A stretch of 64,000 nucleotides of DNA from Accumulibacter sp964420975 (GCA_964420975.1 CAYQVH010000022.1:1-64000), one strand, 5' to 3'; counted from the stretch's first letter, positions 16,316 through 24,451 are shown. Notes: generated by a model not told the origin, from the letters alone. A program made the numbers and translations.

Positions 16316-17668
16316 TTGGATTCTACGCCCTCCGAAACGACCGCTCTGCCGGTAGTGGCGAGCGGAACTCCAAAGCGCCTGGCGTGTGCTTGGCTGTGGC
16401 TCGGCGTCCTGGCGCTGATCGGCTCGGGACTGCTGGCGGTTCTTCTCGTTCTGTCGCGGACCCCCGGGATTCAGGACGTCTTCCCGCTGAAGGATCTGTT
16501 TCGCGCCGCCTTGGTCGTGCACGTCGACCTTTCGGTCGCGGTCTGGTTCATGGCTTTCGCCGCCGTCATCTGGAGCGCTGTCGGCAGCGCGCGTCTGGCT
16601 GCGATCGGCTGGGGGGGCTTTGCGCTGGCGGCGCTGGGGACGCTGTTGATGAGCGTCTCGCCGTTCTTTCCGGGCGCCGAACCGGTGCTCAACAATTACA
16701 TTCCGGTGCTCAAGCAGCCGCTGTTCTTCGCGGCGCTGGGGATCTTCGCGGCCGGTTCGACCTTGACCGTATTCCGCGCCTTGCTCACGATCCGGCCTCA
16801 AGGATGGCGCGGCGATCCCTTGCTGCTCGGCGCTCTGCTCGGCGCGCTTGCCGCGGCGCTGGCGCTGGCGGCCTTCTTCTGGTCAGCGCTGGCGGTGCCC
16901 TGGATCGACGCCGTGCTCTACTACGAAGTGCTCTTTTGGGGCGGTGGACATACCCTGCAGTTTCAGCATGCGTTGCTGATGATCGTTGCCTGGCTGTGGA
17001 TTGCTGCCCAGCTCGGGCGGCCGGCGACGCTGTCACCGCGCGCGCTGGCGGTGCTTTTCTGGCTGGCTGCGCTGCCCTTGCTCGCCGTCCCGGCGATCTA
17101 CCTGCTGGTTCCCGTCGGTTCTTTGCCACACGTGGAACTCTTCGCCAAGCTGATGATCTGGGGGCATCCGTACATGGCGCCGCTCGCCGGCCTGGCCGCG
17201 TTGCTGCTCTGGCGCACGCGCCGCTTGCCGGCGGCACCGGCGAAATCTGCGTTCGCGGCTTCGTTCGTTCTCTTTGCGCTGGGAGGGGTGCTCGGCTACC
17301 TGATTCACGGGGTCAATGTCGTCATTCCCGCGCACTACCACGGCTCGACGGTTGGCGTGACCCTGGCGTTCATGGGGCTGACCTACGTCCTCCTGCCCAA
17401 GCTGGGGTTTGCGCCGGCCACCGGGCGAATGGCCGTCTGGCAACCCTATGTCTATGGCTGCGGCCAACTCTTGCATGTGCTGGGCCTGGCGTGGTCGGGA
17501 GGCTACGGCGTTCAGCGCAAGGTGGCTGGCGCCGACCAGTTTCTGACGACGCTGCCGCAGAAGGTCGGCATGGGCATGATGGGGCTTGGCGGCCTGATCG
17601 CGGTCGTCGGCGGCCTGATGTTTGTCGTCGTCTGCCTGCGGGCGATGTCGCGCCGGCAGTCGCCGTGA
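16316..17668 (+). CDS. Atypical heme-copper oxidase subunit I homologue (cbb3/NOR-like)
   Basis: 450 residues, about 12 membrane segments. It resembles cytochrome oxidase subunit I of the C family: a TM2 histidine in VVHVDLSVAVW, a CuB-type motif FWGGGHTLQFQH in TM6, HPYMAP, and a late HYHGSTVGVTLAFMGL segment with heme-ligand-like histidines. It is shorter than CcoN and lacks the usual WxxGHNAV wording. No CcoO/CcoP or NorC gene is adjacent, so a conventional oxidase or NO reductase complex is not encoded here. It is followed by a TlpA protein with GTGA overlap. The start is TTG at 16316; no good ribosome-binding site is visible, so the exact start is uncertain. Confidence 0.72.
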   Translation: MDSTPSETTALPVVASGTPKRLACAWLWLGVLALIGSGLLAVLLVLSRTPGIQDVFPLKDLFRAALVVHVDLSVAVWFMAFAAVIWSAVGSARLAAIGWGGFALAALGTLLMSVSPFFPGAEPVLNNYIPVLKQPLFFAALGIFAAGSTLTVFRALLTIRPQGWRGDPLLLGALLGALAAALALAAFFWSALAVPWIDAVLYYEVLFWGGGHTLQFQHALLMIVAWLWIAAQLGRPATLSPRALAVLFWLAALPLLAVPAIYLLVPVGSLPHVELFAKLMIWGHPYMAPLAGLAALLLWRTRRLPAAPAKSAFAASFVLFALGGVLGYLIHGVNVVIPAHYHGSTVGVTLAFMGLTYVLLPKLGFAPATGRMAVWQPYVYGCGQLLHVLGLAWSGGYGVQRKVAGADQFLTTLPQKVGMGMMGLGGLIAVVGGLMFVVVCLRAMSRRQSP

Positions 17669-18243
17669 GGCAGCCGCTGGCGTTTGCGCTGACGCTGGCG
17701 GCCGGCGTCGTCACGCTGGCGAGTGTCGGCTGGCTGGCGTACCGCGTTTTCGAGCACAGCCGGATGGCGACGGCGGGCATCCCCTCGTCGGTGTCGTCGT
17801 CGCGTCAGGGCGAGATCGGCCAGGCGGCCGCCGACGCTGTGATGCAATGGGTCTTGCCGGATCTCGAAGGTGGCCAACAAGGTCTGGGGCAATGGCGAGG
17901 CAAGGTGCTGGTGGTTAACTTCTGGGCCAGCTGGTGTGCGCCCTGCGTCGAGGAGATGCCTTCGTTCTCACGACTGCACGAACGCTACGCCGGGCAGGGG
18001 GTACAGTTCGTCGGTGTCGGTATGGACGACACGGACAATCTGCGGGCCTTCCTCAGGAACCGGCCGGTCAGTTACCCGGTGTTGGTGATGGCGCCGGCCG
18101 GCGTTGACACGCCGGCGTTGCCGATCAACGGCTTGCCGCTGACCTTGGTCATCGATCGCGACGGGCGCCTCGACATGAGTCGCCTCGGACGCCTGGACGA
18201 GGCGCGGCTGGAGTCCGTGTTGCGTCGTTTGCTCGCGCCGTGA
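17665..18243 (+). CDS. TlpA-family membrane-anchored thioredoxin
   Basis: 192 residues from a GTG that overlaps the preceding stop. One N-terminal membrane anchor (FALTLAAGVVTLASVGWLAY), then a periplasmic thioredoxin fold with NFWASWCAPCVEEMP, i.e. the redox-active CxxC as WCAPC. The cis-proline region is INGLPLTLVID. TlpA proteins reduce disulfides in cytochrome c, Sco or CuA sites during oxidase assembly. Tight coupling to the oxidase homologue suggests it serves maturation of that protein or of the nearby copper enzyme NosZ. Confidence 0.87.
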   Translation: MRQPLAFALTLAAGVVTLASVGWLAYRVFEHSRMATAGIPSSVSSSRQGEIGQAAADAVMQWVLPDLEGGQQGLGQWRGKVLVVNFWASWCAPCVEEMPSFSRLHERYAGQGVQFVGVGMDDTDNLRAFLRNRPVSYPVLVMAPAGVDTPALPINGLPLTLVIDRDGRLDMSRLGRLDEARLESVLRRLLAP

Positions 18244-18331
18244 GAACTGATCGGAACCGCGCACTGCGTGGCGGGCGGTTCGACGGGCTTCGCCGGCAAC
18301 GGGTATCGGCCAGGCGCGGGGGAGGGTGGCC

Positions 18332-19096
18332 ATGATCAACCCCTTTGGTGCCATCGCACTCATGACAGCGACCGCGGTGTTTGCCGCCGACGAGCTGCCG
18401 GCGGGCAACTGCCGACTGCCGCAAGCGGCGACCGACTTGTCGCAGTGCGATTTCTCGCGGCAGAAACTCGTCGGCCGCGACTTGCGCGGAGCGCGTCTTG
18501 CCGGCGCGAAGCTGGAAAGCGCCGACTTTCGCCGGGCCAACCTGTCGGGGTCGGACCTGCGCGGCAGCAACGCCAAGTGGGCGAATTTCACCGCCGCCAA
18601 TCTCGCCGGCGCCGACTTGCGCAATGCCGATCTTTTTCACGCGACGTTTGACGACGCCGATCTCAGCGACGCACAGTTCGGCGGCGCCTACCTGTTTGGC
18701 GCCAACCTGATCGGCGCCCGTGCACCGCGCGCCAACTTTTCGGGCGCTTACCTGAAGGACATCCTGATGGAGGGGATCGACCTTTCCGGCGGGTCGATTC
18801 GCGACTGCTACGCCTTTCGTGGCGTCTTCTCGGGTGCTCAACTGCGGGGAACCGACCTCAGCGGCGCCGACCTGACCGGCGCGGCACTCGACCAGGTGGA
18901 TTTCTCGAACGGCAAGCTCGTCGCGACCCGGCTTGCCGGCGCCACCCTGCGCCACGCCGTTTTTCGGGGCGCCAATCTCGAAGCCGCGACGTTCAGCAAC
19001 GCCGACGTCTGGAATGCGAACTTCGACGGCGCATTGAACGCCGCCGACAGCGTTCGCGAGGCGCTTGCCGAGCCTTTCGTCGTTCGACCGCGCTGA
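18332..19096 (+). CDS. Exported pentapeptide-repeat protein
   Basis: 254 residues. A probable signal peptide (INPFGAIALMTATAVFA) is followed by roughly 35 tandem A(D/N)LxX pentapeptides, e.g. ADFRRANLSGSDLRG and GTDLSGADLTGAAL, which form a right-handed quadrilateral beta-helix. A short N-terminal part has two cysteines. The fold is a scaffold without a general activity. The location between a TlpA gene and a nos-linked block hints at a periplasmic role in the copper/heme island, but this is inference. ATG 18332 is chosen because GGGGAGG lies six bases upstream; a GTG at 18326 is inside that region. Confidence 0.85.
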   Translation: MINPFGAIALMTATAVFAADELPAGNCRLPQAATDLSQCDFSRQKLVGRDLRGARLAGAKLESADFRRANLSGSDLRGSNAKWANFTAANLAGADLRNADLFHATFDDADLSDAQFGGAYLFGANLIGARAPRANFSGAYLKDILMEGIDLSGGSIRDCYAFRGVFSGAQLRGTDLSGADLTGAALDQVDFSNGKLVATRLAGATLRHAVFRGANLEAATFSNADVWNANFDGALNAADSVREALAEPFVVRPR

Positions 19097-19103
19097 TCCC
19101 ACG

Positions 19104-19721
19104 ATGTCTTTTCCCGACTTCTATGCGGCTGTGCCGCGGCTCCGTGTGTACGATCCGCTGGCTGACTTCCTGGGTGCCAGCGTCGACGGCATCGTCGACT
19201 ATGGCTATGCGGACGCGGTCAAGCTCGCTGGCCATTCGTGTCCGACCGTGGCGTCGGCGTATGGACTGACCCGGCAAGCCCTGCTCACGCTCTACGGTGA
19301 CGAATTGCCCGAGCGCGGGAGGGTCCAGGTGGAGTTTGCAGGATCAGCCGGCGAAGGGACGAACGGCGTGGTCGCTGCCGTCGTTTCGCTGCTCACCGGC
19401 GCCGCCGGTGAGGGCGGCTTCAAGGGGCTCGGCGGACAGTTTGAACGACGAGGCCTGTTGTCGTTCGGCGCTCGTTTGCCGCTGGCGATTCGCTTTCGTC
19501 GCTGTGACGGCCGCGGCGTCGTCGATGCCGGCGTCGATCTGTCTGCCGTCGCCGTCGATCCGGCGATGGGCCGCTTGCTGCCGCGTTGCCTCGCCGGACT
19601 GGCGGACCGTGACGAGGTGCAAGGTTTCCGCGCCCTCTGGCAGGATCGCGTACGGCGCATTCTGCTCGACCACGGCGACGATCCGGCAGTGTTCGTCATC
19701 CGCCGCGGTCGGTTTCAATGA
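19104..19721 (+). CDS. FmdE-like domain protein
   Basis: 205 residues. The segment KLAGHSCPTVASAYGLTRQAL carries the GHxCP motif of FmdE-family proteins (named from the molybdenum formylmethanofuran dehydrogenase operon), in which His and Cys can hold a metal. The rest is alpha/beta with no membrane segment. Function is unknown. It starts eight bases after the pentapeptide gene, so the two are probably co-transcribed. An upstream in-frame start at 19065 lies inside the pentapeptide gene and is less likely. Its end overlaps the PCu(A)C gene tail to tail by seven bases. Confidence 0.7.
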   Translation: MSFPDFYAAVPRLRVYDPLADFLGASVDGIVDYGYADAVKLAGHSCPTVASAYGLTRQALLTLYGDELPERGRVQVEFAGSAGEGTNGVVAAVVSLLTGAAGEGGFKGLGGQFERRGLLSFGARLPLAIRFRRCDGRGVVDAGVDLSAVAVDPAMGRLLPRCLAGLADRDEVQGFRALWQDRVRRILLDHGDDPAVFVIRRGRFQ

Positions 19722-20191
19722 TGGGGGTGCCGGCTCGTGCTCTCGGGTTCGGGATGGAAGCGGCGCACCGGCGCTGCGATCACCTGCTGGCTGTCGTCGT
19801 CGAAGTTCAGCGTGATCGATACGGTCTGACCTTCGGTGAGCGCGCCTCGCAGGCCGATCAGCATCAGGTGATCCGCTCCCGATTTCAGGGTTACCTGAGA
19901 ACCGGCCTTGATCTCGATGCCGGTCAGCGCGCGCATCCGGAGTACGCCGTCATCGTTGTAATGGGTATGCAGCTCGACGCGGCTGACCAGCGGGCTGCTC
20001 GCGCCGACCAGACGGCGGTCACTCGCTCCCTGATTGTGCAGCGTCATGAACGCGGCACTGTTCGCTGACCCCGGCGGGGCCAGGCGGACTTGCGCCGCGG
20101 TCACCACGACGTCGGCAAGGGCCGTCGACACGCCTGACAACTGCACGAAAAGCAGGAGCAAGGAGCGTAGTGCGCGTCGGGCAGGTGTCAT
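19715..20191 (-). CDS. Periplasmic copper chaperone PCu(A)C
   Basis: 158 residues with a signal peptide (LRSLLLLFVQLSGVSTALA). The mature part contains the family signature: AAFMTLHNQG, VELHTHYNDDGVLRMR and HLMLIGLR, supplying the His/Met ligands of the H(M)x10Mx21HxM copper(I) site. A His-rich C terminus (SRHPHH) may bind more metal. PCu(A)C proteins load CuA centres in the periplasm; NosZ also has a CuA site, and the gene is divergent from nosZ, so NosZ or the nearby oxidase homologue is a likely client. It follows the YtkA/FixH-like gene by 16 bases. A start further upstream (20242) is possible but would overlap that gene. Confidence 0.88.
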   Translation of the reverse strand: MTPARRALRSLLLLFVQLSGVSTALADVVVTAAQVRLAPPGSANSAAFMTLHNQGASDRRLVGASSPLVSRVELHTHYNDDGVLRMRALTGIEIKAGSQVTLKSGADHLMLIGLRGALTEGQTVSITLNFDDDSQQVIAAPVRRFHPEPESTSRHPHH

Positions 20192-20207
20192 CGATTGGCG
20201 GACGGTG

Positions 20208-20681
20208 TCAACGACCGATGAAGAAGCGAAAAGGTACCGCAATGACGGTCGGGCCGGTGTCGACCAGCACCGTCGCCTCCCACTCCATGACGCCGGTGAT
20301 GCACACCGGCAGACTGGCTTGGCCGACGAATACGAAGCGACCGGCGTCGCCGGACTGACGTTGCAACGCCGGCCGATTGTAGCCCATCTTCATTTCGGCG
20401 CCGGCAAAGTCAACTTCGGCCTTGCGCACCGCCCCACCGCTGACGGTGAGCAATAATTGTAACGGCCGTAAGGCGGCGATTGGCCGGGGCTCGATCGCGA
20501 ACTCGATCTGACTGCCGTCGGGCAGCGACGCCCGGCAAGGATGCCGATTCAGGTCGCAGTCTGAAAGCGGCAGCACGACGTCGGTCTTGGGTTTCAGCAA
20601 CGGCGCCAAGTGATAGCCGGCGAAGCCGAGGGTGATCAGCAGCAACAGGATGGCGGCGTCGAGCAGCAGTTTTCGGGTCAT
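20208..20681 (-). CDS. Membrane-anchored YtkA/FixH-like protein
   Basis: 157 residues: one N-terminal membrane segment (LLLDAAILLLLITLGFAGY), then a beta-rich periplasmic domain with an EMKMGYNRP segment and GVMEWEATVLV near the end. This M-x-M, aromatic and G-x-x-x-W arrangement recalls YtkA/FixH-like domains linked to copper and oxidase assembly. Two cysteines (DCDLNRHPC) near the anchor may form a disulfide or bind metal. It is transcribed away from nosZ, together with the PCu(A)C gene. The assignment rests on pattern only. Confidence 0.6.
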   Translation of the reverse strand: MTRKLLLDAAILLLLITLGFAGYHLAPLLKPKTDVVLPLSDCDLNRHPCRASLPDGSQIEFAIEPRPIAALRPLQLLLTVSGGAVRKAEVDFAGAEMKMGYNRPALQRQSGDAGRFVFVGQASLPVCITGVMEWEATVLVDTGPTVIAVPFRFFIGR

Positions 20682-20726
20682 TGGGTCGGTGCGCCGGCGT
20701 GGGTGGGGTCGAGAGGGGCGCTGGTT

Positions 20727-20768
20727 TTGATCCAGCTTAAATTATCCGGCGCTACATGCGACGACAAT
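20727..20768 (+). promoter_or_regulatory. FNR/Dnr-type box and promoter for nosZ
   Basis: TTGAT-CCAG-CTTAA (20727-20740) matches TTGAT-N4-ATCAA at 8 of 10 positions. A -10-like GACAAT lies at 20763-20768. This puts the box centre about 41.5 bases before the expected start near 20775, the classical class II FNR spacing. The nosZ leader would be about 80 bases. Confidence 0.6.
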
Positions 20769-20854
20769 GTGCGGCATATTGCCGCAGTCGCGCGTAGTCG
20801 CAGGGCGATGGGGTGAAGACGGGTGTCGGCAAACTGAACTCAGGGAGAGTCGAG

Positions 20855-23152
20855 ATGAAGAGGCGTATCAGGCAAGTTGTGCCCTTGTTGCTGGCAGCAG
20901 GGCTCGGCTATGCAGCGGCGGGTGGCGTGCTGGCGGCGGAATCGCTGCAGGACGTCATGAAACGCCGCAGTCTGTCGCAGCAGGACCTGCTGGCGGCGGC
21001 GAAAACCTATGTGCCCACCGGCAAGCGCGACGAGTTTGTCGCCTTTTCGTCGGGCGGTCAGTCGGGGCAGGTGATCGTCTACGGGATTCCGTCGATGCGC
21101 ATCCTCAAGTACATCGGCGTGTTTACGCCGGAACCCTGGCAGGGCTACGGGTTTGACGAGCAATCCAAGGCCGTGTTGCGCGGCGGCAACATCGACGGCA
21201 AGGAGATCACCTGGGGTGACACGCATCACCCGGCAATCTCCGAGACGCAGGGCAAGTACGACGGGCAGTTCCTGTTCATCAACGACAAGGCGAACCCGCG
21301 GCTGGCGGTGATCGACCTGCGTGACTTCGAGACCAAGCAGATCGTCAGCAATCCGGTCTACAAGTCCGAGCACGGTGGCGCCTTCGTCACGCCCAATACC
21401 GAATACGTGATCGAGGCGGCGCAATATCCGGCGCCGCTCGAGAACCGCAAGTTCTACCCGCTCGAGGAGTTCAACGAGAAGTACCGCGGGGGCGTCACCT
21501 ACTGGAAGTTCGACCGCAAAGCCGGTCGTCTTGACCCCAAACAGTCGTTCTCGGTCGAATTGCCGCCGTACAGCCAGGATCTCTCCGACGCCGGCAAGGG
21601 GCCGTCAGACGGCTGGTCCTTTACCAACTCGTTCTGTAGCGAGCGCTACGTCGGTGGCATCGAGAAGGGGCGTCCGCCGTACGAAGCGGGTTGCTCGGCC
21701 AAGGACACCGACTACCTGCACGTGATCAACTGGAAAAAGGCTGCCGAGCTGGTGGCTGCGGGCAAGGCGAAGAAGATCAACGGTCACGACGTGCTGATGA
21801 TCGACACCGCCGTCAAGGAAGGCATTCTTTTCCTGATTCCGGAACCGAAGTCGCCACACGGCGTGGATGTCACGCCCGATGGCAAGTACATCACGGTTTC
21901 CGGCAAGCTCGACACGCACGTTTCGGTTTATTCGTTCGACAAGATCCAGGCGGCGATCAAGGCCGGCAATTTCGAATCCAAGGATCCCTACGGCATCCCG
22001 GTGATCGGTCTCAAGGACGCGCTGCATACGCAAGTGCAGCTCGGCCTCGGCCCGCTGCACACGCAGTACGATTCCAGGCCGTGCGTCGCCTACACCTCGT
22101 TGTACGTCGACTCGCAGGTCGTGAAGTGGAACTTCTGTGAAGGCAAGGTGCTCGACAAGATCAGCGTGCATTACAACATCGGTCACCTGATGACGATGGA
22201 GGGCGACTCGGTCGATCCCAAGGGCCGGTACCTGGTGGCGCTGAACAAGCTGGCGATCGACCGCTTCGTTCCGGTCGGTCCGCTGCATCCGCAGAATCAC
22301 CAGCTGATCGACATCAGCGAAGACAAGATGCAGCTGCTGTACGACATGCCGCTGCCGCTTGGCGAGCCGCACTACGTGGTGGCGATCGAGGCGAACAAGT
22401 TGAAGCCGGGCGTTCGCTACAAGGTGGGGACCGACAGCCGGACCGATAAACCGCATCCGGGCGCGGTGCGCGCCGGTGAGGAGAAAACGGTCAAGAAGGG
22501 CAACAAGATTGAGGTCTTCGGCACCCTGATCCGCTCGCACATCACGCCTGAGACGATCGAGGCCGATGTCGGCGACGAAGTGACGATCCATCTCACCAAC
22601 CTCGAGCGCGCGCAGGACGAGACGCACGGTTTCGCGATCTCGACCTACAACGTGCATGCCTCGATCGAACCGGGCAAGACGGTGACGGTCAAGTTCAAGG
22701 CGGACAAGGAAGGCGTCTATCCGTACTACTGCACCGAGTTCTGCTCGGCGCTCCACCTTGAAATGCAGGGCTACCTGCTGGTCAAGCCGAAAGGCTGGAA
22801 GCCGACCAAGACCGCCGCCAGCGCCGGCGCCAACTACACCGAAGCCGATTACAAGGCGCAGTTGAAGAAGGTCGCCGATACCCAGGCGGTGATCGATTCG
22901 GTCGTCGGCTACATCACGAGCGTGAACTACAAGGACTTCCCGGACGTGGTGGCGATGATGGACGACGCTGTCGATCAGCTCGGCAAGGTCAAGGACGCCA
23001 AGGCTAAGGCCGACGAGGCGGCGGGCAAGAAGGACTGGAACAACGCCGCGCTGTGGACCGAGCAGATCTGGCAGTACCAGGTCAAAGCGGCCGATCTCGG
23101 ACTGCGGGCGAAGACCTATCTCGAACAGAATGGCGCCAAGAAGGTGAAGTAA
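20855..23152 (+). CDS. nosZ: Nitrous-oxide reductase, clade II (Sec-exported)
   Basis: 765 residues; reduces N2O to N2 in the periplasm. The signal peptide (KRRIRQVVPLLLAAGLGYAA...) lacks the RRxFL Tat motif, the hallmark of clade II enzymes. The seven-bladed propeller holds CuZ-site histidines in DTHHPAI, EHGGAF, SPHGVDV, LHTQ, YNIGHLMTMEGD and GEPHYV. The C-terminal cupredoxin domain has the complete CuA motif CTEFCSALHLEM. A helical C-terminal extension (about residues 660-765) is longer than in clade I. ATG 20855 has AGGGAGAG upstream. All ligands appear intact, so it should be active. Confidence 0.97.
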   Translation: MKRRIRQVVPLLLAAGLGYAAAGGVLAAESLQDVMKRRSLSQQDLLAAAKTYVPTGKRDEFVAFSSGGQSGQVIVYGIPSMRILKYIGVFTPEPWQGYGFDEQSKAVLRGGNIDGKEITWGDTHHPAISETQGKYDGQFLFINDKANPRLAVIDLRDFETKQIVSNPVYKSEHGGAFVTPNTEYVIEAAQYPAPLENRKFYPLEEFNEKYRGGVTYWKFDRKAGRLDPKQSFSVELPPYSQDLSDAGKGPSDGWSFTNSFCSERYVGGIEKGRPPYEAGCSAKDTDYLHVINWKKAAELVAAGKAKKINGHDVLMIDTAVKEGILFLIPEPKSPHGVDVTPDGKYITVSGKLDTHVSVYSFDKIQAAIKAGNFESKDPYGIPVIGLKDALHTQVQLGLGPLHTQYDSRPCVAYTSLYVDSQVVKWNFCEGKVLDKISVHYNIGHLMTMEGDSVDPKGRYLVALNKLAIDRFVPVGPLHPQNHQLIDISEDKMQLLYDMPLPLGEPHYVVAIEANKLKPGVRYKVGTDSRTDKPHPGAVRAGEEKTVKKGNKIEVFGTLIRSHITPETIEADVGDEVTIHLTNLERAQDETHGFAISTYNVHASIEPGKTVTVKFKADKEGVYPYYCTEFCSALHLEMQGYLLVKPKGWKPTKTAASAGANYTEADYKAQLKKVADTQAVIDSVVGYITSVNYKDFPDVVAMMDDAVDQLGKVKDAKAKADEAAGKKDWNNAALWTEQIWQYQVKAADLGLRAKTYLEQNGAKKVK

Positions 23153-23180
23153 GCCGTCGCCACTCGTAGCAGACGTTTCG

Positions 23181-23218
23181 GCGGGGAGCAGAGTCGATCT
23201 GGTCCCCGCTTTCTTGTT
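23181..23218 (+). terminator. Hairpin with T-rich tail after nosZ
   Basis: GCGGGGA (23181-23187) pairs with TCCCCGC (23203-23209) across a 15-base loop and is followed by TTTCTTGTT. It lies between nosZ and the first cytochrome gene on the same strand. This looks like a rho-independent or attenuating terminator that would give more nosZ message than downstream message. It may also protect the nosZ 3' end. Confidence 0.6.
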
Positions 23219-23233
23219 TCGAAAGGAAAGACC

Positions 23234-23542
23234 ATGAAACAGTTGATGACTCTTGTCGGTTTGGCGCTCGCTGTGACGCCGGTTCTGGCGGTCGACGGTG
23301 CCAAGCTGTACGCGGAGAAAACCTGCAACGCGTGTCACGGACCGACGGGGACCAAGCCGTTGATGCCGGACTACCCGAAAATCGCCGGTCAGAACCCGAA
23401 ATACCTCGAGCGGCAGATGCTCGACATCAAGAGCGGGGCGCGGGCGAACGGTAATTCGGCAGCGATGAAGGGCGTCATGCACCTCGTCAGCGACGAAGAA
23501 ATCAAGGCGCTTGCCGATTATCTCGCCAAACTCAAACCTTGA
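23234..23542 (+). CDS. Small periplasmic monoheme cytochrome c
   Basis: 102 residues with a signal peptide (MKQLMTLVGLALAVTPVLA) and one heme-attachment motif CNACH near residue 32. The C-terminal part (YPKIAGQNPKYLERQMLDIK, then a methionine-containing MKGVMH segment) is like cytochrome c553/c4-type class I proteins. It fits the NosC-type cytochromes of clade II nos clusters, which pass electrons to NosZ. A GAAAGGAAAG ribosome-binding site precedes the ATG. A perfect 8-bp hairpin (CTTGACGC and GCGTCAAG, 23538-23567) spans its stop codon but has no T tail. Confidence 0.88.
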   Translation: MKQLMTLVGLALAVTPVLAVDGAKLYAEKTCNACHGPTGTKPLMPDYPKIAGQNPKYLERQMLDIKSGARANGNSAAMKGVMHLVSDEEIKALADYLAKLKP

Positions 23543-23595
23543 CGCGGCGCCGATTGGAGGCGTCAAGTCGGGCGCTTGAGCGGCGCTTGACAAGC

Positions 23596-23637
23596 TTGAC
23601 AATTATCAACGCCAGTGAAGCGTCGGCTTGATACATT
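23596..23637 (+). promoter_or_regulatory. FNR/Dnr-type box and promoter for the diheme cytochrome
   Basis: TTGAC-AATT-ATCAA (23596-23609) matches the FNR consensus at 9 of 10 positions, the best match with that of hypA. A -10-like TACATT lies at 23632-23637, again at class II spacing (centre to expected start about 41.5 bases). It makes an internal anaerobic promoter inside the nos cluster. Confidence 0.65.
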
Positions 23638-23676
23638 GGCACTGGTCGATACTCACAACAGCAGGGAGTGTGTGCA

Positions 23677-24411
23677 ATGAAACGATTGATACTGGCGGCG
23701 TCGCTGGCCATGCTCGCGGTCTCCGCGCATGCCGGGCCGCCGGCGCCAAAGGCGCAAGGCATCGAGTCGAAGGACTACAAGTGGAACGCCCAGGAAGGCG
23801 AGAAGCTCGAAGCGCTGAAGCTCAAGGGTGACAAGAAGCGTGGCGAAGAAGCCTACGAAGTGTGCGGCGCCTGCCATTTGCCGTCGGGCGCCGGCCGTCC
23901 TGACGGTACTTTCCCGCAGCTCGCCGGGCAGCATACGACGGTGCTGATCAAGCAGATGGCCGACATTCGTGGCGGCTTGCGTGACAACCCGACGATGTAC
24001 CCCTTCGCCGCCACCCTGACCGACCCGCAGGAGCTAGCCGACGTCGCGGCGTACATCGAAGGCTTGTGCATTCCGACCGACCATGGCAAGTACGACGGCA
24101 AGGACGCCGACAAGCAACTGGCCACTGGCAAGGAACTCTACGAGAAGGAGTGCAAGGACTGCCACGGCGCCAACGGCGAAGGCGTCAAGGACAAGTTCTA
24201 CCCGGTCATCGCTGGCCAGCACTACAAGTACCTTTTGCGCCAGATGACCGAGATCCGCGACGGTCACCGGCGCAACGCGAATCCGGACATGGTCAAGATC
24301 ATCAAGAAATACAACAACGACCAACTGGTCGCCATTTCGGCTTACCAGGCCAGCCTGGTGATGCCGGGCAATATGTGCAAGGCGAAGCCGGCGCCGGCGA
24401 AGAAGAAATAG
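23677..24411 (+). CDS. Periplasmic diheme cytochrome c (c4-like)
   Basis: 244 residues with a signal peptide (MKRLILAASLAMLAVSAHA). Two c-type heme motifs, CGACH near residue 65 and CKDCH near 159, sit in two similar domains. Each domain repeats FPQLAGQH/YPVIAGQH and a QMxxIRxGxR segment, the pattern of cytochrome c4. It is a likely electron carrier to NosZ, the second NosC-type cytochrome of the cluster. AGGGAG lies nine bases before ATG 23677; a GTG at 23668 abuts that site and is unlikely. The C terminus is lysine-rich (PAPAKKK). Confidence 0.9.
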   Translation: MKRLILAASLAMLAVSAHAGPPAPKAQGIESKDYKWNAQEGEKLEALKLKGDKKRGEEAYEVCGACHLPSGAGRPDGTFPQLAGQHTTVLIKQMADIRGGLRDNPTMYPFAATLTDPQELADVAAYIEGLCIPTDHGKYDGKDADKQLATGKELYEKECKDCHGANGEGVKDKFYPVIAGQHYKYLLRQMTEIRDGHRRNANPDMVKIIKKYNNDQLVAISAYQASLVMPGNMCKAKPAPAKKK

Positions 24412-24417
24412 CCGCGG

Positions 24418-24451
24418 TGGAGACTGTCGCCGCGCACGCGCAGACCGTCTC
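24418..24451 (+). terminator. Possible hairpin after the diheme cytochrome gene
   Basis: GGAGACTGTC pairs with GACCGTCTCC with one mismatch across a 14-base GC-rich loop. There is no clear T run after it, only CTTCTCG. It could be a weak terminator or an RNA-stabilising hairpin before nosB. Confidence 0.3.

Noticed and set aside
23538..23567. Perfect 8-bp hairpin over the stop of the small cytochrome gene as a terminator
   Set aside because: No T run follows; may be RNA structure only.
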